A DNA stretch of 64,000 bases from Pseudomonas poae (GCA_004000515.1 CP034537.1:7213501-7277500); one strand, 5' to 3'. Positions 30,535 through 39,996 are shown, numbered from the stretch's first letter. Numbers and translations are program-made. The notes: generated from the letters alone by a model not told the origin.

Positions 30535-33500
30535 TTACGCGACGTCCTTCCTCACTCGGAACCACGCAGCATACAGGGCCGGCAGGAATAATAGGGTCAA
30601 CGCCGTCGCCACAATCAACCCGCCCATGATCGCCACGGCCATCGGCCCGAAGAACACGCTGCGTGACAGCGGGATCATCGCCAATACGGCCGCCAGCGCG
30701 GTCAGCACAATCGGACGGAAGCGTCGGACGGTGGCTTCGATGATTGCTTGCCATGGCGCGAGGCCTGCCTTGATGTCCTGCTCGATCTGGTCCACCAGGA
30801 TCACCGAGTTACGCATGATCATCCCCGACAGGGCGATGGTGCCGAGCATGGCCACAAAGCCGAAGGGCTGGCGGAACACCAGGAGGAACAGCGTGACACC
30901 GATCAGCCCCAGCGGCGCCGTCAGAAACACCATGGCGGTGCGTGAGAAGCTGCGCAGTTGCAGCATCAGCAACGTCAGCACCACCACGATAAACAGCGGC
31001 ACGCCGGCTTTTACCGAGTTCTGGCCACGGGCGGAGTCTTCTACCGTACCGCCGACTTCCAGCAGATAACCGTCGGGCAATTCTGCACGTACACCTGCAA
31101 GCGTCGGCAGGATTTGCTGGACCAGGGTTGCCGGTTGCTCCTTGCCATAGATATCGGCGCGCACGGTGACCGTTGGCAGGCGGTTGCGGTGCCAGATAAT
31201 GCCTTCTTCGAAGCCGTATTCAAGGGTGGCGATCTGTGACAGCGCGACGCTTTTGCCGTTATCGGTCGGCACCGCCAGGCTTGGCAACAACGACAGTTCG
31301 GTGCGCTCATGCACGGTGCCGCGCAGGAGGATTTCGATCAACTCGTTGTCCTCGCGGAATTGGCTGACGCTGGAACCGGTCAACGAACTCTGCAGGAATT
31401 TCGACAGGTTGGCGGTGCTCACGCCGAGGGCGCGAGCACGGTCCTGGTCGATGTTGAGGTAGACGATCTTGCTCGGCTCTTCCCAGTCCAGGTGCACGTT
31501 GACGACGTGGGTGTTTTCGCGAACCTTGGCTGCCACTTTCCGCGCCAGGGCGCGGACTTCTTCGATGTGCTCGCCGGTCACCCGGAACTGCACCGGATAA
31601 CCCACGGGCGGGCCGTTTTCCAGGCGCGTGACCCGCGAGCGCAGGTCCGGGAATTGTTCGTTGAGGGTTTCGATCAACCAGGTGCGCAGGCTTTCGCGCT
31701 CTTCAATGGTTTTGGCCAACACCACAAACTGGGCGAAGCTGGCGGCCGGCAATTGCTGGTCCAATGGCAGGTAGAAACGCGGCGAGCCGGTGCCCACATA
31801 AGCCACGTAGTTGTCGATGCCGGCGTGTTCCTTGAGCAAACTTTCCAGGCGTTTGACCTGGTCGGCGGTGTTGCTCAGGGAGGCGCCTTCGGCCAGTTTC
31901 AGGTCGACCATCAGTTCCAGGCGGCCGGAAGCCGGGAAGAACTGCTGCGGTACAAAGCGGAACAAGGCGACCGAGCCGATAAACAGCAGCAGGGTCAGCA
32001 CGATCACGGTTTTGCGGCGATTCACGCACCACTCCACCAGACGTCTTACACGCTGGTAGAACGGCGTACCGTAGGGATCAGGCCCGTCAGTGCCGTGCTT
32101 GGCCGCGTGAATCTTCGCCAGGTCCGGCAGGAGTTTTTCCCCTAGGTACGGCACAAACACCACGGCGGCGACCCACGAGGCCAGCAGCGCGATGGTGACC
32201 ACCTGGAAGATCGAACGGGTGTATTCGCCGGTACTCGATTGCGCGGTGGCAATCGGCAGGAAACCGGCGGCGGTGATCAGCGTACCGGTGAGCATCGGGA
32301 AAGCGGTGCTGGTCCAGGCGAAGCTGGCTGCCTTGAGCCGGTCGTAGCCCTGCTCCATTTTGATCGCCATCATTTCCACGGCGATGATCGCGTCATCCAC
32401 CAGCAGGCCAAGCGCCAGGACCAAGGCCCCGAGGGAAATCTTGTGCAGGCCGATGCCCAGGTAATACATGGTGGCAAACGTCATCGCCAGCACCAGTGGA
32501 ATCGCCAGGGCAACCACCATGCCGGTGCGCACACCAAGGGAGAAAAAACTCACCAGCAACACGATGGCCAATGCCTCGGCCAATACCTGGACGAATTCGC
32601 CGACGCTGGTTTTTACTGCCGCCGGCTGGTCCGACACCTTGCGCAGTTCCATGCCTGCCGGAAGGTTCTTTTGCAGGCGTGCGAACTCGCCTTCCAGGGC
32701 TTTACCCAGTACCAGAATGTCACCGCCGTCACGCATGGCCACGGCCAGGCCGATAGCGTCCGCGCCCATGTAGCGCATGCGTGGCGCGGGTGGGTCGTTG
32801 AAGCCACGATGAATCTCGGCCACGTCGCCGATACGGAAGGTGCGATCGCCCACGCGAATCGGGAAGTTGCGGATCTCCTCCACTGTCTTGAAGTTGCCCG
32901 ACACCCGCAGTTGCACGCGCTCGGTCGGGGTTTCGAAGAAGCCCGCCGTGGACACCGCGTTCTGCTCCTGCAACGCCTGTTGCACGGCGGCCAGCGGCAG
33001 GCCGAGGGTCGCCAGCTTGAGGTTGGACAGTTCGATCCAGATCTTCTCGTCTTGTAGGCCAAGTAGCTCAACCTTGCCCACATCTGCGACACGTTGCAGT
33101 TGAATCTGGATGCGATCGGCGTAGTCCTTGAGCACCGCGTAATCGAAACCGTCGCCGGTCAGGGCATAAATGTTGCCGAAGGTGGTGCCGAACTCATCGT
33201 TGAAAAACGGCCCCTGGATATCCGGCGGCAAGGTCTGGCGGATGTCGCTGATTTTCTTGCGCACCTGGTACCACAGCTCGGGAATTTGCGCCGAGTGCAT
33301 GGAGTCGCGGGCCATGAAAGTGACTTGGGATTCACCGGGGCGCGAGAACGACACAATGCGCTCGTACTCGCCGGTCTCCATGAGTTTTTTCTCGATGCGC
33401 TCGGTGACTTGGCGCGAGACTTCCTGGGCCGTGGCGCCTGGCCAATTGGTCTTGATTACCATGGCTTTGAAGGTGAATGGCGGGTCTTCGCTCTGTCCCA

Positions 33501-33600
33501 ATTTGGTGTAGGACAAGGTGCCGACCACGGCCAGCAGGATCATCAGGAACAGTACGATCTGGCGATTGCGCAACGCCCATTCGGAAAGATTGAAACCCAT
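30535..33600 (-). CDS. mexK: RND efflux transporter MexK
   Basis: Inner-membrane resistance-nodulation-division pump of 1021 residues, about the size of P. aeruginosa MexK. It has the twofold RND layout: TM1, large periplasmic loop, TM2-6, repeated. The proton-relay acidic pair is in GLLVDDAIIAVEMMAIKMEQG, and the N-terminus MGFNLSEWALRNRQIVLFLMILLAVVG fits the HAE-type pumps. In P. aeruginosa MexJK exports triclosan and erythromycin with an outer-membrane partner encoded elsewhere; no outer-membrane channel gene is present here either. It follows the membrane fusion gene by 6 bp. Intact. Confidence 0.9.
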   Translation of the reverse strand: MGFNLSEWALRNRQIVLFLMILLAVVGTLSYTKLGQSEDPPFTFKAMVIKTNWPGATAQEVSRQVTERIEKKLMETGEYERIVSFSRPGESQVTFMARDSMHSAQIPELWYQVRKKISDIRQTLPPDIQGPFFNDEFGTTFGNIYALTGDGFDYAVLKDYADRIQIQLQRVADVGKVELLGLQDEKIWIELSNLKLATLGLPLAAVQQALQEQNAVSTAGFFETPTERVQLRVSGNFKTVEEIRNFPIRVGDRTFRIGDVAEIHRGFNDPPAPRMRYMGADAIGLAVAMRDGGDILVLGKALEGEFARLQKNLPAGMELRKVSDQPAAVKTSVGEFVQVLAEALAIVLLVSFFSLGVRTGMVVALAIPLVLAMTFATMYYLGIGLHKISLGALVLALGLLVDDAIIAVEMMAIKMEQGYDRLKAASFAWTSTAFPMLTGTLITAAGFLPIATAQSSTGEYTRSIFQVVTIALLASWVAAVVFVPYLGEKLLPDLAKIHAAKHGTDGPDPYGTPFYQRVRRLVEWCVNRRKTVIVLTLLLFIGSVALFRFVPQQFFPASGRLELMVDLKLAEGASLSNTADQVKRLESLLKEHAGIDNYVAYVGTGSPRFYLPLDQQLPAASFAQFVVLAKTIEERESLRTWLIETLNEQFPDLRSRVTRLENGPPVGYPVQFRVTGEHIEEVRALARKVAAKVRENTHVVNVHLDWEEPSKIVYLNIDQDRARALGVSTANLSKFLQSSLTGSSVSQFREDNELIEILLRGTVHERTELSLLPSLAVPTDNGKSVALSQIATLEYGFEEGIIWHRNRLPTVTVRADIYGKEQPATLVQQILPTLAGVRAELPDGYLLEVGGTVEDSARGQNSVKAGVPLFIVVVLTLLMLQLRSFSRTAMVFLTAPLGLIGVTLFLLVFRQPFGFVAMLGTIALSGMIMRNSVILVDQIEQDIKAGLAPWQAIIEATVRRFRPIVLTALAAVLAMIPLSRSVFFGPMAVAIMGGLIVATALTLLFLPALYAAWFRVRKDVA

Positions 33601-33606
33601 CGGGGA

Positions 33607-34711
33607 CTACTCCTTGTTGGCCGCCAGATTCACAACTCGGTTGGAGCGGTCCACCGGACGCACTTGCTGGCCCTCATGGAGTACATGCACGCCTGCGGCA
33701 ATGACCCAGTCAGTGGGACTAAGGCCTTCCAGCACCGGGACGGTTTTTTCACCGAAGGCGCCAATCCGCACCGGCGTGCGCTTGAGCGTGTCGTCCGGCT
33801 GTACCAACCAGACGTAGGACGCACCGTTCTCCGCACTGAGGGCAGACAGCGGCACCGACAGCGCAATTACGCCGTCTGCTTGTATGAAAACCCGGGCGCT
33901 CTGGCCCAGCTCGGCGGGGACTTTGCCGCCAGTGAACGCGACACGGGCAGCAAAAGTGCGCGACTTCGGATCCGCCGCCGGAGACAGCTCACGAATACGC
34001 CCGGTAAAGCGCTGGTCCGGCTGGCTCCACAGCTCCACCGTCACCGGCTGGCCGATTTTGAAACGACCAAAACCTTGTTCCGGCAAGCTGATCAGCACTT
34101 CGCGCTCGCCATCGGTGGCCAGGGTGAATACGGTTTGGCCGGCGGACACCACTTGGCCTACTTCCACTGCACGCTTGGCCACCACGCCGTCCTGGGGCGC
34201 ACGTAGCACTGCATAGCCAGCCTGGTTGCTGGCCACGTCGAATTCAGCCTTGATTTGCTTAAGGCGAGCTTCACCGGATCGGTAGAGGTTTTCGGAATTG
34301 TCGTACTGGGAGCGGCTGACCATCTGACGGTCCAGCAAGGTTTTGTAGCGGTCACGCTCAGCGCGCACCAGGCTCAGGTTGGCCTCGGCGGCAGCCACCT
34401 GGGCACGGGTGGCCTCCAATTGCAGGCGCACATCCTGGGGGTCGAGTTCGGCGAGTGGCTGGTTGGCCTTGACCCGCTCGCCCTCCTCTACCAGACGCTT
34501 GCTGACTTTGCCGCCAATGCGAAAGGCCAGGTCCGGCTCATAACGGGCGCGAACTTCGCCGGGATAACTGTCGCTCGATTGTGCCGAAGGTTGCGGCTGT
34601 ACCACCATGGCCGGGCGGACGGTGGTCTGGGCTGCTTCTTCATGGCCACAGGCGGCCAGGGAGGAACACCAGGCTGACAGGCAACGCAAAGGGCAGGAAA
34701 GTGCTGCGCAT
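33607..34711 (-). CDS. mexJ: RND periplasmic adaptor (membrane fusion protein) MexJ, one apparent frame break
   Basis: Periplasmic adaptor that links the RND pump to an outer-membrane channel. From the ATG at 34711 the signal reads MRSTFLPFALPVSLVFL, then a C3 run at 34659-34661 is one base too long; removing it gives LLAACGHEEAAQ, a lipobox. The body has the lipoyl/barrel-sandwich segment (VRARYEPDLAFRIGGKVSKRLVEEG), a coiled-coil hairpin and the beta-barrel. Restored length is 367 residues. It is divergent from mexL across a short operator region. Confidence 0.9.
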
Positions 34712-34748
34712 GCTGAAGGACCTTTCGCAAATGGAGCTAGGAATAATT

Positions 34749-34762
34749 ATACTGGCCAGTAT
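34749..34762. promoter_or_regulatory. Palindromic operator candidate between mexJ and mexL
   Basis: ATACTGGCCAGTAT is a perfect 14-bp inverted repeat placed midway between the divergent starts. A matching half-site CCAGTAT recurs at 34787-34793, just ahead of mexL. TetR repressors bind such sites, so MexL control of both mexJK and itself is the likely role. Confidence 0.7.
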
Positions 34763-34803
34763 GTTATTAATACCAAACTCACCAGTCCAGTATTAAAGTG
34801 AAA

Positions 34804-35437
34804 ATGTCCGACAATCCTGTAAACACCAATAGCCCTGGGCGCCCCAAGGACATGGCAAAACGCCAGGCAATCCTCGAAGCAGCGAAAATCCTGTTTTTGA
34901 GTAATGGCTACGCCAGCACCAGCATGGACGCGGTTGCACTGGAAGCTGGCGTGTCGAAACTGACCGTCTACAGCCACTTCACCGACAAAGAAACCTTGTT
35001 CACGGCTGCCGTGGTGGCGACGTGCGAGGAACAATTGCCGGTGATGTATTTCGAGCTGCCGGCCGGCATGCCCGTGGAGACGGTACTGCTGAATATTGCC
35101 CGGGGTTCCATCGGCTGATCAACAGCGAGGAGTCGGTGAACCTGCATCGCCTGATGATGACCACCGGCAATCAGGACGTGAAACTCTCACAAATCTTCTT
35201 CGAAGCCGGCCCGATGCGCATGCTGCAAGGCATGGAGCGCTTGCTCAGCAAGATCGACCAGAGCGGCGCCTTGAGCATCGACAAACCCTTTACGGCGGCC
35301 GAGCACTTCTTTGCCTGCTCAAGGGCACGGCGAATTTCTGCTTGTTGTATGGGTGCGGCGGGCAGTTGAGCGAAGAAGCTGCCGAGGCACATGTGCAGGA
35401 TGTGGTGGGGTTGTTTATGCGGGCTTATCGGGCCTGA
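34804..35437 (+). CDS. mexL: TetR-family repressor MexL (two apparent frame breaks)
   Basis: Transcriptional repressor of mexJK. The N-terminal helix-turn-helix is intact (RQAILEAAKILFLSNGYAST ... GVSKLTVYSHFTDKETLF, residues ~20-65). Breaks follow at about 35105 (a T short, restoring ARGFHRLINSEESVNLHRL) and about 35315 (a base short before LKGTANFCLLYGCGG). Restored length is about 211 residues, as in P. aeruginosa MexL. As printed it would end after about 105 residues and lose the ligand/dimer domain. A GTG six bases upstream is an alternative start. Given many similar breaks elsewhere, loss of repression should not be assumed. Confidence 0.85.
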
Positions 35438-35462
35438 AGGCTTATGTTGCCTGGGCGGGCAC

Positions 35463-35540
35463 TATCGCAGGCAAGCCAGCTCCCACATTTGAAGGTATTC
35501 ACACCTCAAAATGTGGGAGCCGGGCTTGCCCGCGATGAGG
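35463..35540. repeat. Two REP sequences in outward (reversed) arrangement
   Basis: ATCGCAGGCAAGCCAGCTCCCAC at 35464-35486 is followed by GTGGGAGCCGGGCTTGCC from 35513. The order of arms is opposite to the other REPINs, and the two differ in sequence, so they probably are halves of two elements. Confidence 0.7.
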
Positions 35541-35560
35541 CCCGCAAGGCCAACGAAGAT

Positions 35561-36343
35561 TTAAGGCTTGAGCGCCTTCTTGGGATAGATGTCATACCGA
35601 CTGGATTTGCCATCCAACGCATGACTCGGCTTGGGCCCTTCAATACACGGCGCCTTGCGCGGCCGCTTCACCACCACGCGGTGACTGGCCAGGGCCAATG
35701 CCGCCGCCAGCAGCGCCGGCGCGTCCGGATCATCCCCCACCAGCGGCCTGAACAGGCGCATTTCCTTCTTCACCAGGGCGGTTTTCTCACGGTGCGGGAA
35801 CATCGGGTCGAGGTAGATCACCTGAGGCGGCTCGCCTTCCCAGTTGCGCATCACGTCAATGGAGTTGCCCTTGAGCAACTTCATGCGCGCCACAATCGGT
35901 GCCACTTCAAAGTCGTCCGCGCCACGCGCCAGGCCGTCTTCGAGCAAGGCGCCGATCAGCGGCTGGCGTTCGATCAGGCTCATCTCGCACCCCAGGCTGG
36001 CCAGCACGAAGGCGTCCTTGCCCAAGCCTGCCGTAGCGTCCAGCACTCGTGGGCGTACGCCTTGGGCGATACCGACGGCCTTGGCGATCATCTGTCCGCT
36101 GCCACCGCCATACAAACGCCGATGCGCCGCGCCACCCTCGACAAAGTCCACTCGCACCGGCCCCGTTGCGTCAGGCCCGAGCTGTTGCAGCTGTAGGCCC
36201 TGCTCACCGACTTGCAGGGAAAAGTCCGCATCGGCCAGCATTAACGGCAAGCCGAGCCGCGACGCCCATTGCTCGGCAAGGGCCTGGAAACCTTCGGCCA
36301 AGGCCTCGACCTGGATGCGGCTGGCCGCTGGTTGTTCGCTCAT
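35561..36343 (-). CDS. rsmJ: 16S rRNA (guanine1516-N2)-methyltransferase
   Basis: SAM-dependent rRNA methyltransferase (RsmJ/YhiQ). The SAM loop [20 protein letters not shown] lies near residue 105 and the catalytic motif [21 protein letters not shown] near residue 180. Start at 36343 ([15 protein letters not shown]); a TTG lies one codon upstream. Length 260 residues, intact. It lies in the conserved block between mexL and adk. Confidence 0.93.
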   Translation of the reverse strand: MSEQPAASRIQVEALAEGFQALAEQWASRLGLPLMLADADFSLQVGEQGLQLQQLGPDATGPVRVDFVEGGAAHRRLYGGGSGQMIAKAVGIAQGVRPRVLDATAGLGKDAFVLASLGCEMSLIERQPLIGALLEDGLARGADDFEVAPIVARMKLLKGNSIDVMRNWEGEPPQVIYLDPMFPHREKTALVKKEMRLFRPLVGDDPDAPALLAAALALASHRVVVKRPRKAPCIEGPKPSHALDGKSSRYDIYPKKALKP

Positions 36344-36439
36344 CAATCGCTACGCTCAAAAATATTAAGGATCGGCAAACATCGGCCGATAAAAACAACA
36401 GTCAGGTATTTTGCCAGAGCTGAGCGTCGACCGAGAAAA

Positions 36440-37054
36440 ATGTCAGACATTCTTCCCCTAACCATCGGTGTACTGCCGACCCACAACCACTACGGCCTGC
36501 GCAATACTCAAGCGCTGGCCGGGGTGAGTCATGTGTGGCAGGACTTCTTCGCCCGAGCGTTGGCCGAACAGCTCGGCGATACACCGCAAGCGCTCAGCGC
36601 GCCAGCACCAGCTGACCCAGCGGTAGAACCGAGTGCCGGTGCGGATTTACTGTCGCAAATTCTCACCCAGCGTGAGTGCGACGTGAAAGACACCGAGATC
36701 GCCCCACCTGAGCCGCTGTTCCTGCCGATTGCCGAGTTCGAAACCGAATTGCTGCCACCGGCTGCCACGCCGTTCCCGGACGAAGAAATCATCGCCCAAC
36801 AGCGCCAGCAAAATTTCGAAAGCGGTTGGGTCCGTCCCATCGTGCTGACCGCCGGCGAGCCACTGCCAGAGCCGGGCCCTGCGCCGCAGCCTCGCCCCTT
36901 GCACTTGCCGATCGCCGAGTTCGAACTGGACCTGCTGCCACCGCCCGCCACGCCGTACCCTACCGAGGAACTGGTGGCGCAACAAAAGGCCCTGGACTTC
37001 GACTACTACTGGGCGCGCCCGCTGGTCACCCAGAACCTGCGCCTGGCCGCCTGA
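36440..37054 (+). CDS. Conserved Pseudomonas protein with two tandem ~43-residue repeats
   Basis: A 204-residue acidic, proline-rich protein with no signal peptide or membrane helix. Two internal copies of a unit are clear: LFLPIAEFETELLPPAATPF...ESGWVRPIV (residues ~94-137) and LHLPIAEFELDLLPPPATPY...DYYWARPLV (~154-197). The N-terminal part (GVLPTHNHYGLRNTQALAGV) is unrelated. The ATG at 36440 follows CCGAGAAAA. I do not recognise a function; from memory the same gene occupies this place in P. aeruginosa. Intact. Confidence 0.75.
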   Translation: MSDILPLTIGVLPTHNHYGLRNTQALAGVSHVWQDFFARALAEQLGDTPQALSAPAPADPAVEPSAGADLLSQILTQRECDVKDTEIAPPEPLFLPIAEFETELLPPAATPFPDEEIIAQQRQQNFESGWVRPIVLTAGEPLPEPGPAPQPRPLHLPIAEFELDLLPPPATPYPTEELVAQQKALDFDYYWARPLVTQNLRLAA

Positions 37055-37055
37055 T

Positions 37056-37883
37056 TCAATCCTTGAAGAACGCGTTCGCCTGGCTGAACGGCATCTTGCG
37101 CTCGGTGAAGGTAAAGGTGCCCAACTCATACACCTCCTGCGCCGCCCGATAGAACTCGCCATACGCCGCCAGTGCCATGGCCGAGCCGACGCTGATACGC
37201 CGCACGCCCATCTCGCTCAGTTGCGCCACGCTGAGGTTCAAGCCGCCGGACATCAACACATTCACCGGTTTAGGCGCGACCGCCTTGACCACCGCCAGCA
37301 CTTCCTCGGCACTGCGCAAGGCCGGTGCATACAGCACGTCGGCACCGGCCTCGGCGTAGGCTTGCAGGCGGCGGATAGTGTCAGGCAAATCCAGGCGACC
37401 ATGCAGGAGATTTTCCGCGCGGGCTGTCAGGGTGAAGGGAAAAGGCAGGCTGCGCGCGGCAGCAACCGCCGCTTCCACGCGCTCAACGGACAAATCAAAA
37501 GGGTAGATAGGGTCGGCAGCGATGCCCGTGGCATCTTCGATGGAGCCGCCGACGATGCCCGTAGCCGCAGCGCGCAGAATGGTCTGGGCACAACCTTCGG
37601 CGGTGTCGCTGAAGCCGTTTTCCAGGTCCGCTGCCACCGGCAACGAGGTCGCCCGAGCGATGGCACTGGCATTGGCCAGCGTGTCTTCCAGGGACAGCGC
37701 CCCTTCCGCATCAGGCCGTCCGAGGCTGAACGCATAACCCGCGCTGGTGGTGGCCAAGGCTTCAAAACCGAGGCTGGCCAGCATGATGGCAGAACCTGCA
37801 TCCCACGGGTTGGGCATCACGAATGCGCGGTCACGCTCATGCAGGGCCTTGAAGGTTTCGGCGCGAAGGGTTTGGGCATCCAT
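37056..37883 (-). CDS. Isocitrate lyase/PEP mutase superfamily protein
   Basis: TIM-barrel C-C bond enzyme of the ICL/PEPM superfamily, 275 residues. MPNPWDAGSAIMLASLGFEALATTSAGYAFSLG is the substrate/Mg region, and GGSIEDATG the helix-swap motif. The isocitrate-lyase signature KKCGH is missing, so it is not ICL; a lyase acting on oxaloacetate or carboxyphosphonoenolpyruvate-like acids is possible. The true substrate is unknown. It converges on the repeat protein with almost no gap. Intact. Confidence 0.85.
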   Translation of the reverse strand: MDAQTLRAETFKALHERDRAFVMPNPWDAGSAIMLASLGFEALATTSAGYAFSLGRPDAEGALSLEDTLANASAIARATSLPVAADLENGFSDTAEGCAQTILRAAATGIVGGSIEDATGIAADPIYPFDLSVERVEAAVAAARSLPFPFTLTARAENLLHGRLDLPDTIRRLQAYAEAGADVLYAPALRSAEEVLAVVKAVAPKPVNVLMSGGLNLSVAQLSEMGVRRISVGSAMALAAYGEFYRAAQEVYELGTFTFTERKMPFSQANAFFKD

Positions 37884-37909
37884 GGCAGGCTCCTGGCAAA
37901 AGAGGAGCC

Positions 37910-38770
37910 TTAGAGTAACCCCAGTTGCTCCGCTGCGGGTTGCCGATTCAGGGTCGGTAGCGGCGCAAGGCCCGGCAGGCGCGCCATCAACTTGTCGTGA
38001 AAACGCAGGGCCAGTTGAGCGGCCAGGCGGTTATCCGAGGTGTGCAGGAATACGAAGGGCGTACGACCTTCTTCGATCCAGCCGGCGACTTTTTCCACCC
38101 ACGGGATCAGGAAGGGGTCGTTGGGTTCCAGTTCCGGGTGACCAATAAAGCGCACTTGGGGAAACAGCGTCAGTGCCGCAGGACGTGGGGGCACCTTGGG
38201 TTTCTTCGATTGGGCATGCAGCACCGCCGCCGATGTGGACGCGCAACTGAACAGCGAACGCGAATCCAGGCAGATCCGCTCAACGCCCCGGTCACGCAGC
38301 AAACGGTTGAGTGTGCGCTCGGCGTCGCCCTTGGCGAAGAACTCCGGGTGACGCACTTCCACTGCCATCGGGCGCTCCAGGCCATCGATAAAACCCGCCA
38401 GTTCGCTCAGACGCTGCGGCGAAAAACTCGCCGACAGTTGCAGCCACAACGGCGAAACACGCTCACCCAACGGGCTCATCAGGCCAACAAAACTCTCTGC
38501 CGCCGGCAGCTGGTCGCGCAGGTCGCCACCATGGCTGATGTCGCCGGGAAACTTGGCGGTGAAGCGAAAATCCTCAGGCATGATCTCGGCCCAGCGCTGC
38601 ACCGTGGCGGCCGAGGGTCGGGCATAGAACGTGGTGTTGCCTTCAACGGCGTTGAAAACCTGGGAATAGAGGGCGAGGTAGTCGCTGGAACACGCGTCGA
38701 CAGGGTAGAGATAGTCGCGCCAGGCGTTTTCACTCCAGGACGGGCAACCGATGAAGTAAGGCAGGCGCAT
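37910..38770 (-). CDS. DUF72 (YecE-like) family protein
   Basis: TIM-barrel-like DUF72 protein of 286 residues. Signature segments are FIGCPSWSENAWRDYLYP, NAVEGNTTFYARPSAATVQRWAE and FVFLHTSDNRLAAQLA. The ATG at 38770 overlaps the upstream stop as TGATG, so the two genes are coupled. Family function is unproven. Intact. Confidence 0.88.
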   Translation of the reverse strand: MRLPYFIGCPSWSENAWRDYLYPVDACSSDYLALYSQVFNAVEGNTTFYARPSAATVQRWAEIMPEDFRFTAKFPGDISHGGDLRDQLPAAESFVGLMSPLGERVSPLWLQLSASFSPQRLSELAGFIDGLERPMAVEVRHPEFFAKGDAERTLNRLLRDRGVERICLDSRSLFSCASTSAAVLHAQSKKPKVPPRPAALTLFPQVRFIGHPELEPNDPFLIPWVEKVAGWIEEGRTPFVFLHTSDNRLAAQLALRFHDKLMARLPGLAPLPTLNRQPAAEQLGLL

Positions 38771-39060
38771 CAGATGTGAATGTCGAGGCCCAGCACTTCC
38801 ATATCCCATTCGACAAAGCCGGCAGTGGTCAGGTAGCTGGCCAAGGCGGTGGCGACGCTTTTGCTCATGGAGCGCGGGAAGACCATGTCTTGCTGACGGG
38901 CGGGAAGACCGCTGATGCGTGCTTGAGCATTGGCCTGCGCATCGGACTGGACTTCGATGAAGTCTGGCGAATCCTCGACAGAGTCGTCCACCGTGGCGTT
39001 TGCCTTACGCGGCTTACGCTTGATCGGGTACGACTGTGAGGAAAAGCCATCAATACGCAT
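38770..39060 (-). CDS. Small conserved hypothetical protein
   Basis: A 96-residue protein with a basic N-terminal part (YPIKRKPRKANA), an acidic middle (DDSVEDSPDFIEVQSD) and a C-terminal hydrophobic patch (VATALASYLTTAGFVEWDMEVLGLDIHI). No signal peptide. It is coupled to the DUF72 gene by a one-base overlap. No function recognised; its coupling argues it is expressed. Confidence 0.65.
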   Translation of the reverse strand: MRIDGFSSQSYPIKRKPRKANATVDDSVEDSPDFIEVQSDAQANAQARISGLPARQQDMVFPRSMSKSVATALASYLTTAGFVEWDMEVLGLDIHI

Positions 39061-39220
39061 GGGCGCGAACTCGCTATCAGTAATGGCATTTTGGCAGCAT
39101 CATCCGTGGTGCGCAAATGCTCTGGTGATAACTAGAACACATAATTTGAAAAAGGTTTAAAACCGCGGGCAAATTCTGACGATTGGTGAATTTCGCCTCA
39201 CTTTGCCCGCATTTTTGACG

Positions 39221-39907
39221 TCAAATAATCCCGCGTTCGGCCTTGGTCTGGGCGACTTTATCGCGCAAGTAAACAGGGGCGGCCTGGTCAGCCGGGATCG
39301 CCTCGCCACGCGCAAACGCGAAGCGTGCCAGGGTTAGCAAGTCTTCGGCATGGGGCAGCATTGCGGCGTCCTGGCCAACCAATTGCACATTGATTCGCTC
39401 GCCATAACCCCAGCCGGTGCCAGCACCGAACCAGTCACCGCTGGCGTCATCGGGCAGCGCAGAAGACTCCGGAGGCTGGACCGCTTCAACACCCACCAAA
39501 CGCATTTCGCCAGCGGTTTCGCGGTAGCAGCCCCAATAGACTTCATCCATGCGCGCATCGATAGCCGCTGCGACTTGCTGGGCGCCGTGTTCGCGCAAGG
39601 CGCGCTGGGCCAGCACCGCCAGGTTGGACACCGGCAATACCGGACGCTCCAACGCAAACGCCAGGCCTTGCACCACGCCGATGGCAATGCGCACACCGGT
39701 AAAGGCACCTGGCCCACGGCCGAAGGCGATGGCGTCCACCGCCGCCAGGGTGGTGCCGGCGTCTTCGAGCAGTTGCTTGATCATCGGCAACAGCTTCTGC
39801 GCATGCAGGCGCGGGATCACCTCGTAGTGGCTCGTAACCTTGCCATCGTGTAGCAAGGCAACGGAGCAAGCTTCAGTCGCGGTGTCCAGGGCCAGCAGGG
39901 TGCTCAT
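39221..39907 (-). CDS. tsaB: tRNA threonylcarbamoyladenosine biosynthesis protein TsaB
   Basis: ASKHA-fold partner of TsaD/TsaE in t6A37 synthesis. The start at 39907 gives MSTLLALDTATEACSVALL, the family N-terminus; upstream in-frame sequence is not conserved. AFGRGPGAFTGVRIAIGVVQGLAFALERP is the signature. Length 228 residues, intact. It is the usual neighbour of adk in Pseudomonas. The window also carries tcdA, which acts on the t6A product. Confidence 0.94.
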   Translation of the reverse strand: MSTLLALDTATEACSVALLHDGKVTSHYEVIPRLHAQKLLPMIKQLLEDAGTTLAAVDAIAFGRGPGAFTGVRIAIGVVQGLAFALERPVLPVSNLAVLAQRALREHGAQQVAAAIDARMDEVYWGCYRETAGEMRLVGVEAVQPPESSALPDDASGDWFGAGTGWGYGERINVQLVGQDAAMLPHAEDLLTLARFAFARGEAIPADQAAPVYLRDKVAQTKAERGII

Positions 39908-39952
39908 CGGTGTGGGTGTCCAAGTCGAAAAAAGTGCGCCAGTATAAACAAC

Positions 39953-39974
39953 AACGGCCCGCAAGCGGGCCGTT
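39953..39974 (-). terminator. Terminator after adk
   Basis: AACGGCCCGC and GCGGGCCGTT form a perfect 10-bp stem with a two-base loop, followed on the minus strand by GTTGTTT. It is 20 bp past the adk stop and ahead of tsaB. Confidence 0.75.
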
Positions 39975-39996
39975 ATACGTGTAGCCAGTCGAAGGA

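Noticed and set aside
34804..35437. Natural inactivation of mexL leading to constitutive efflux
   Set aside because: The two breaks are of the same single-base type seen in essential genes here, so they cannot be taken as a real mutation.
37056..37883. Annotation as isocitrate lyase
   Set aside because: The KKCGH catalytic motif is absent and the protein is much too short.
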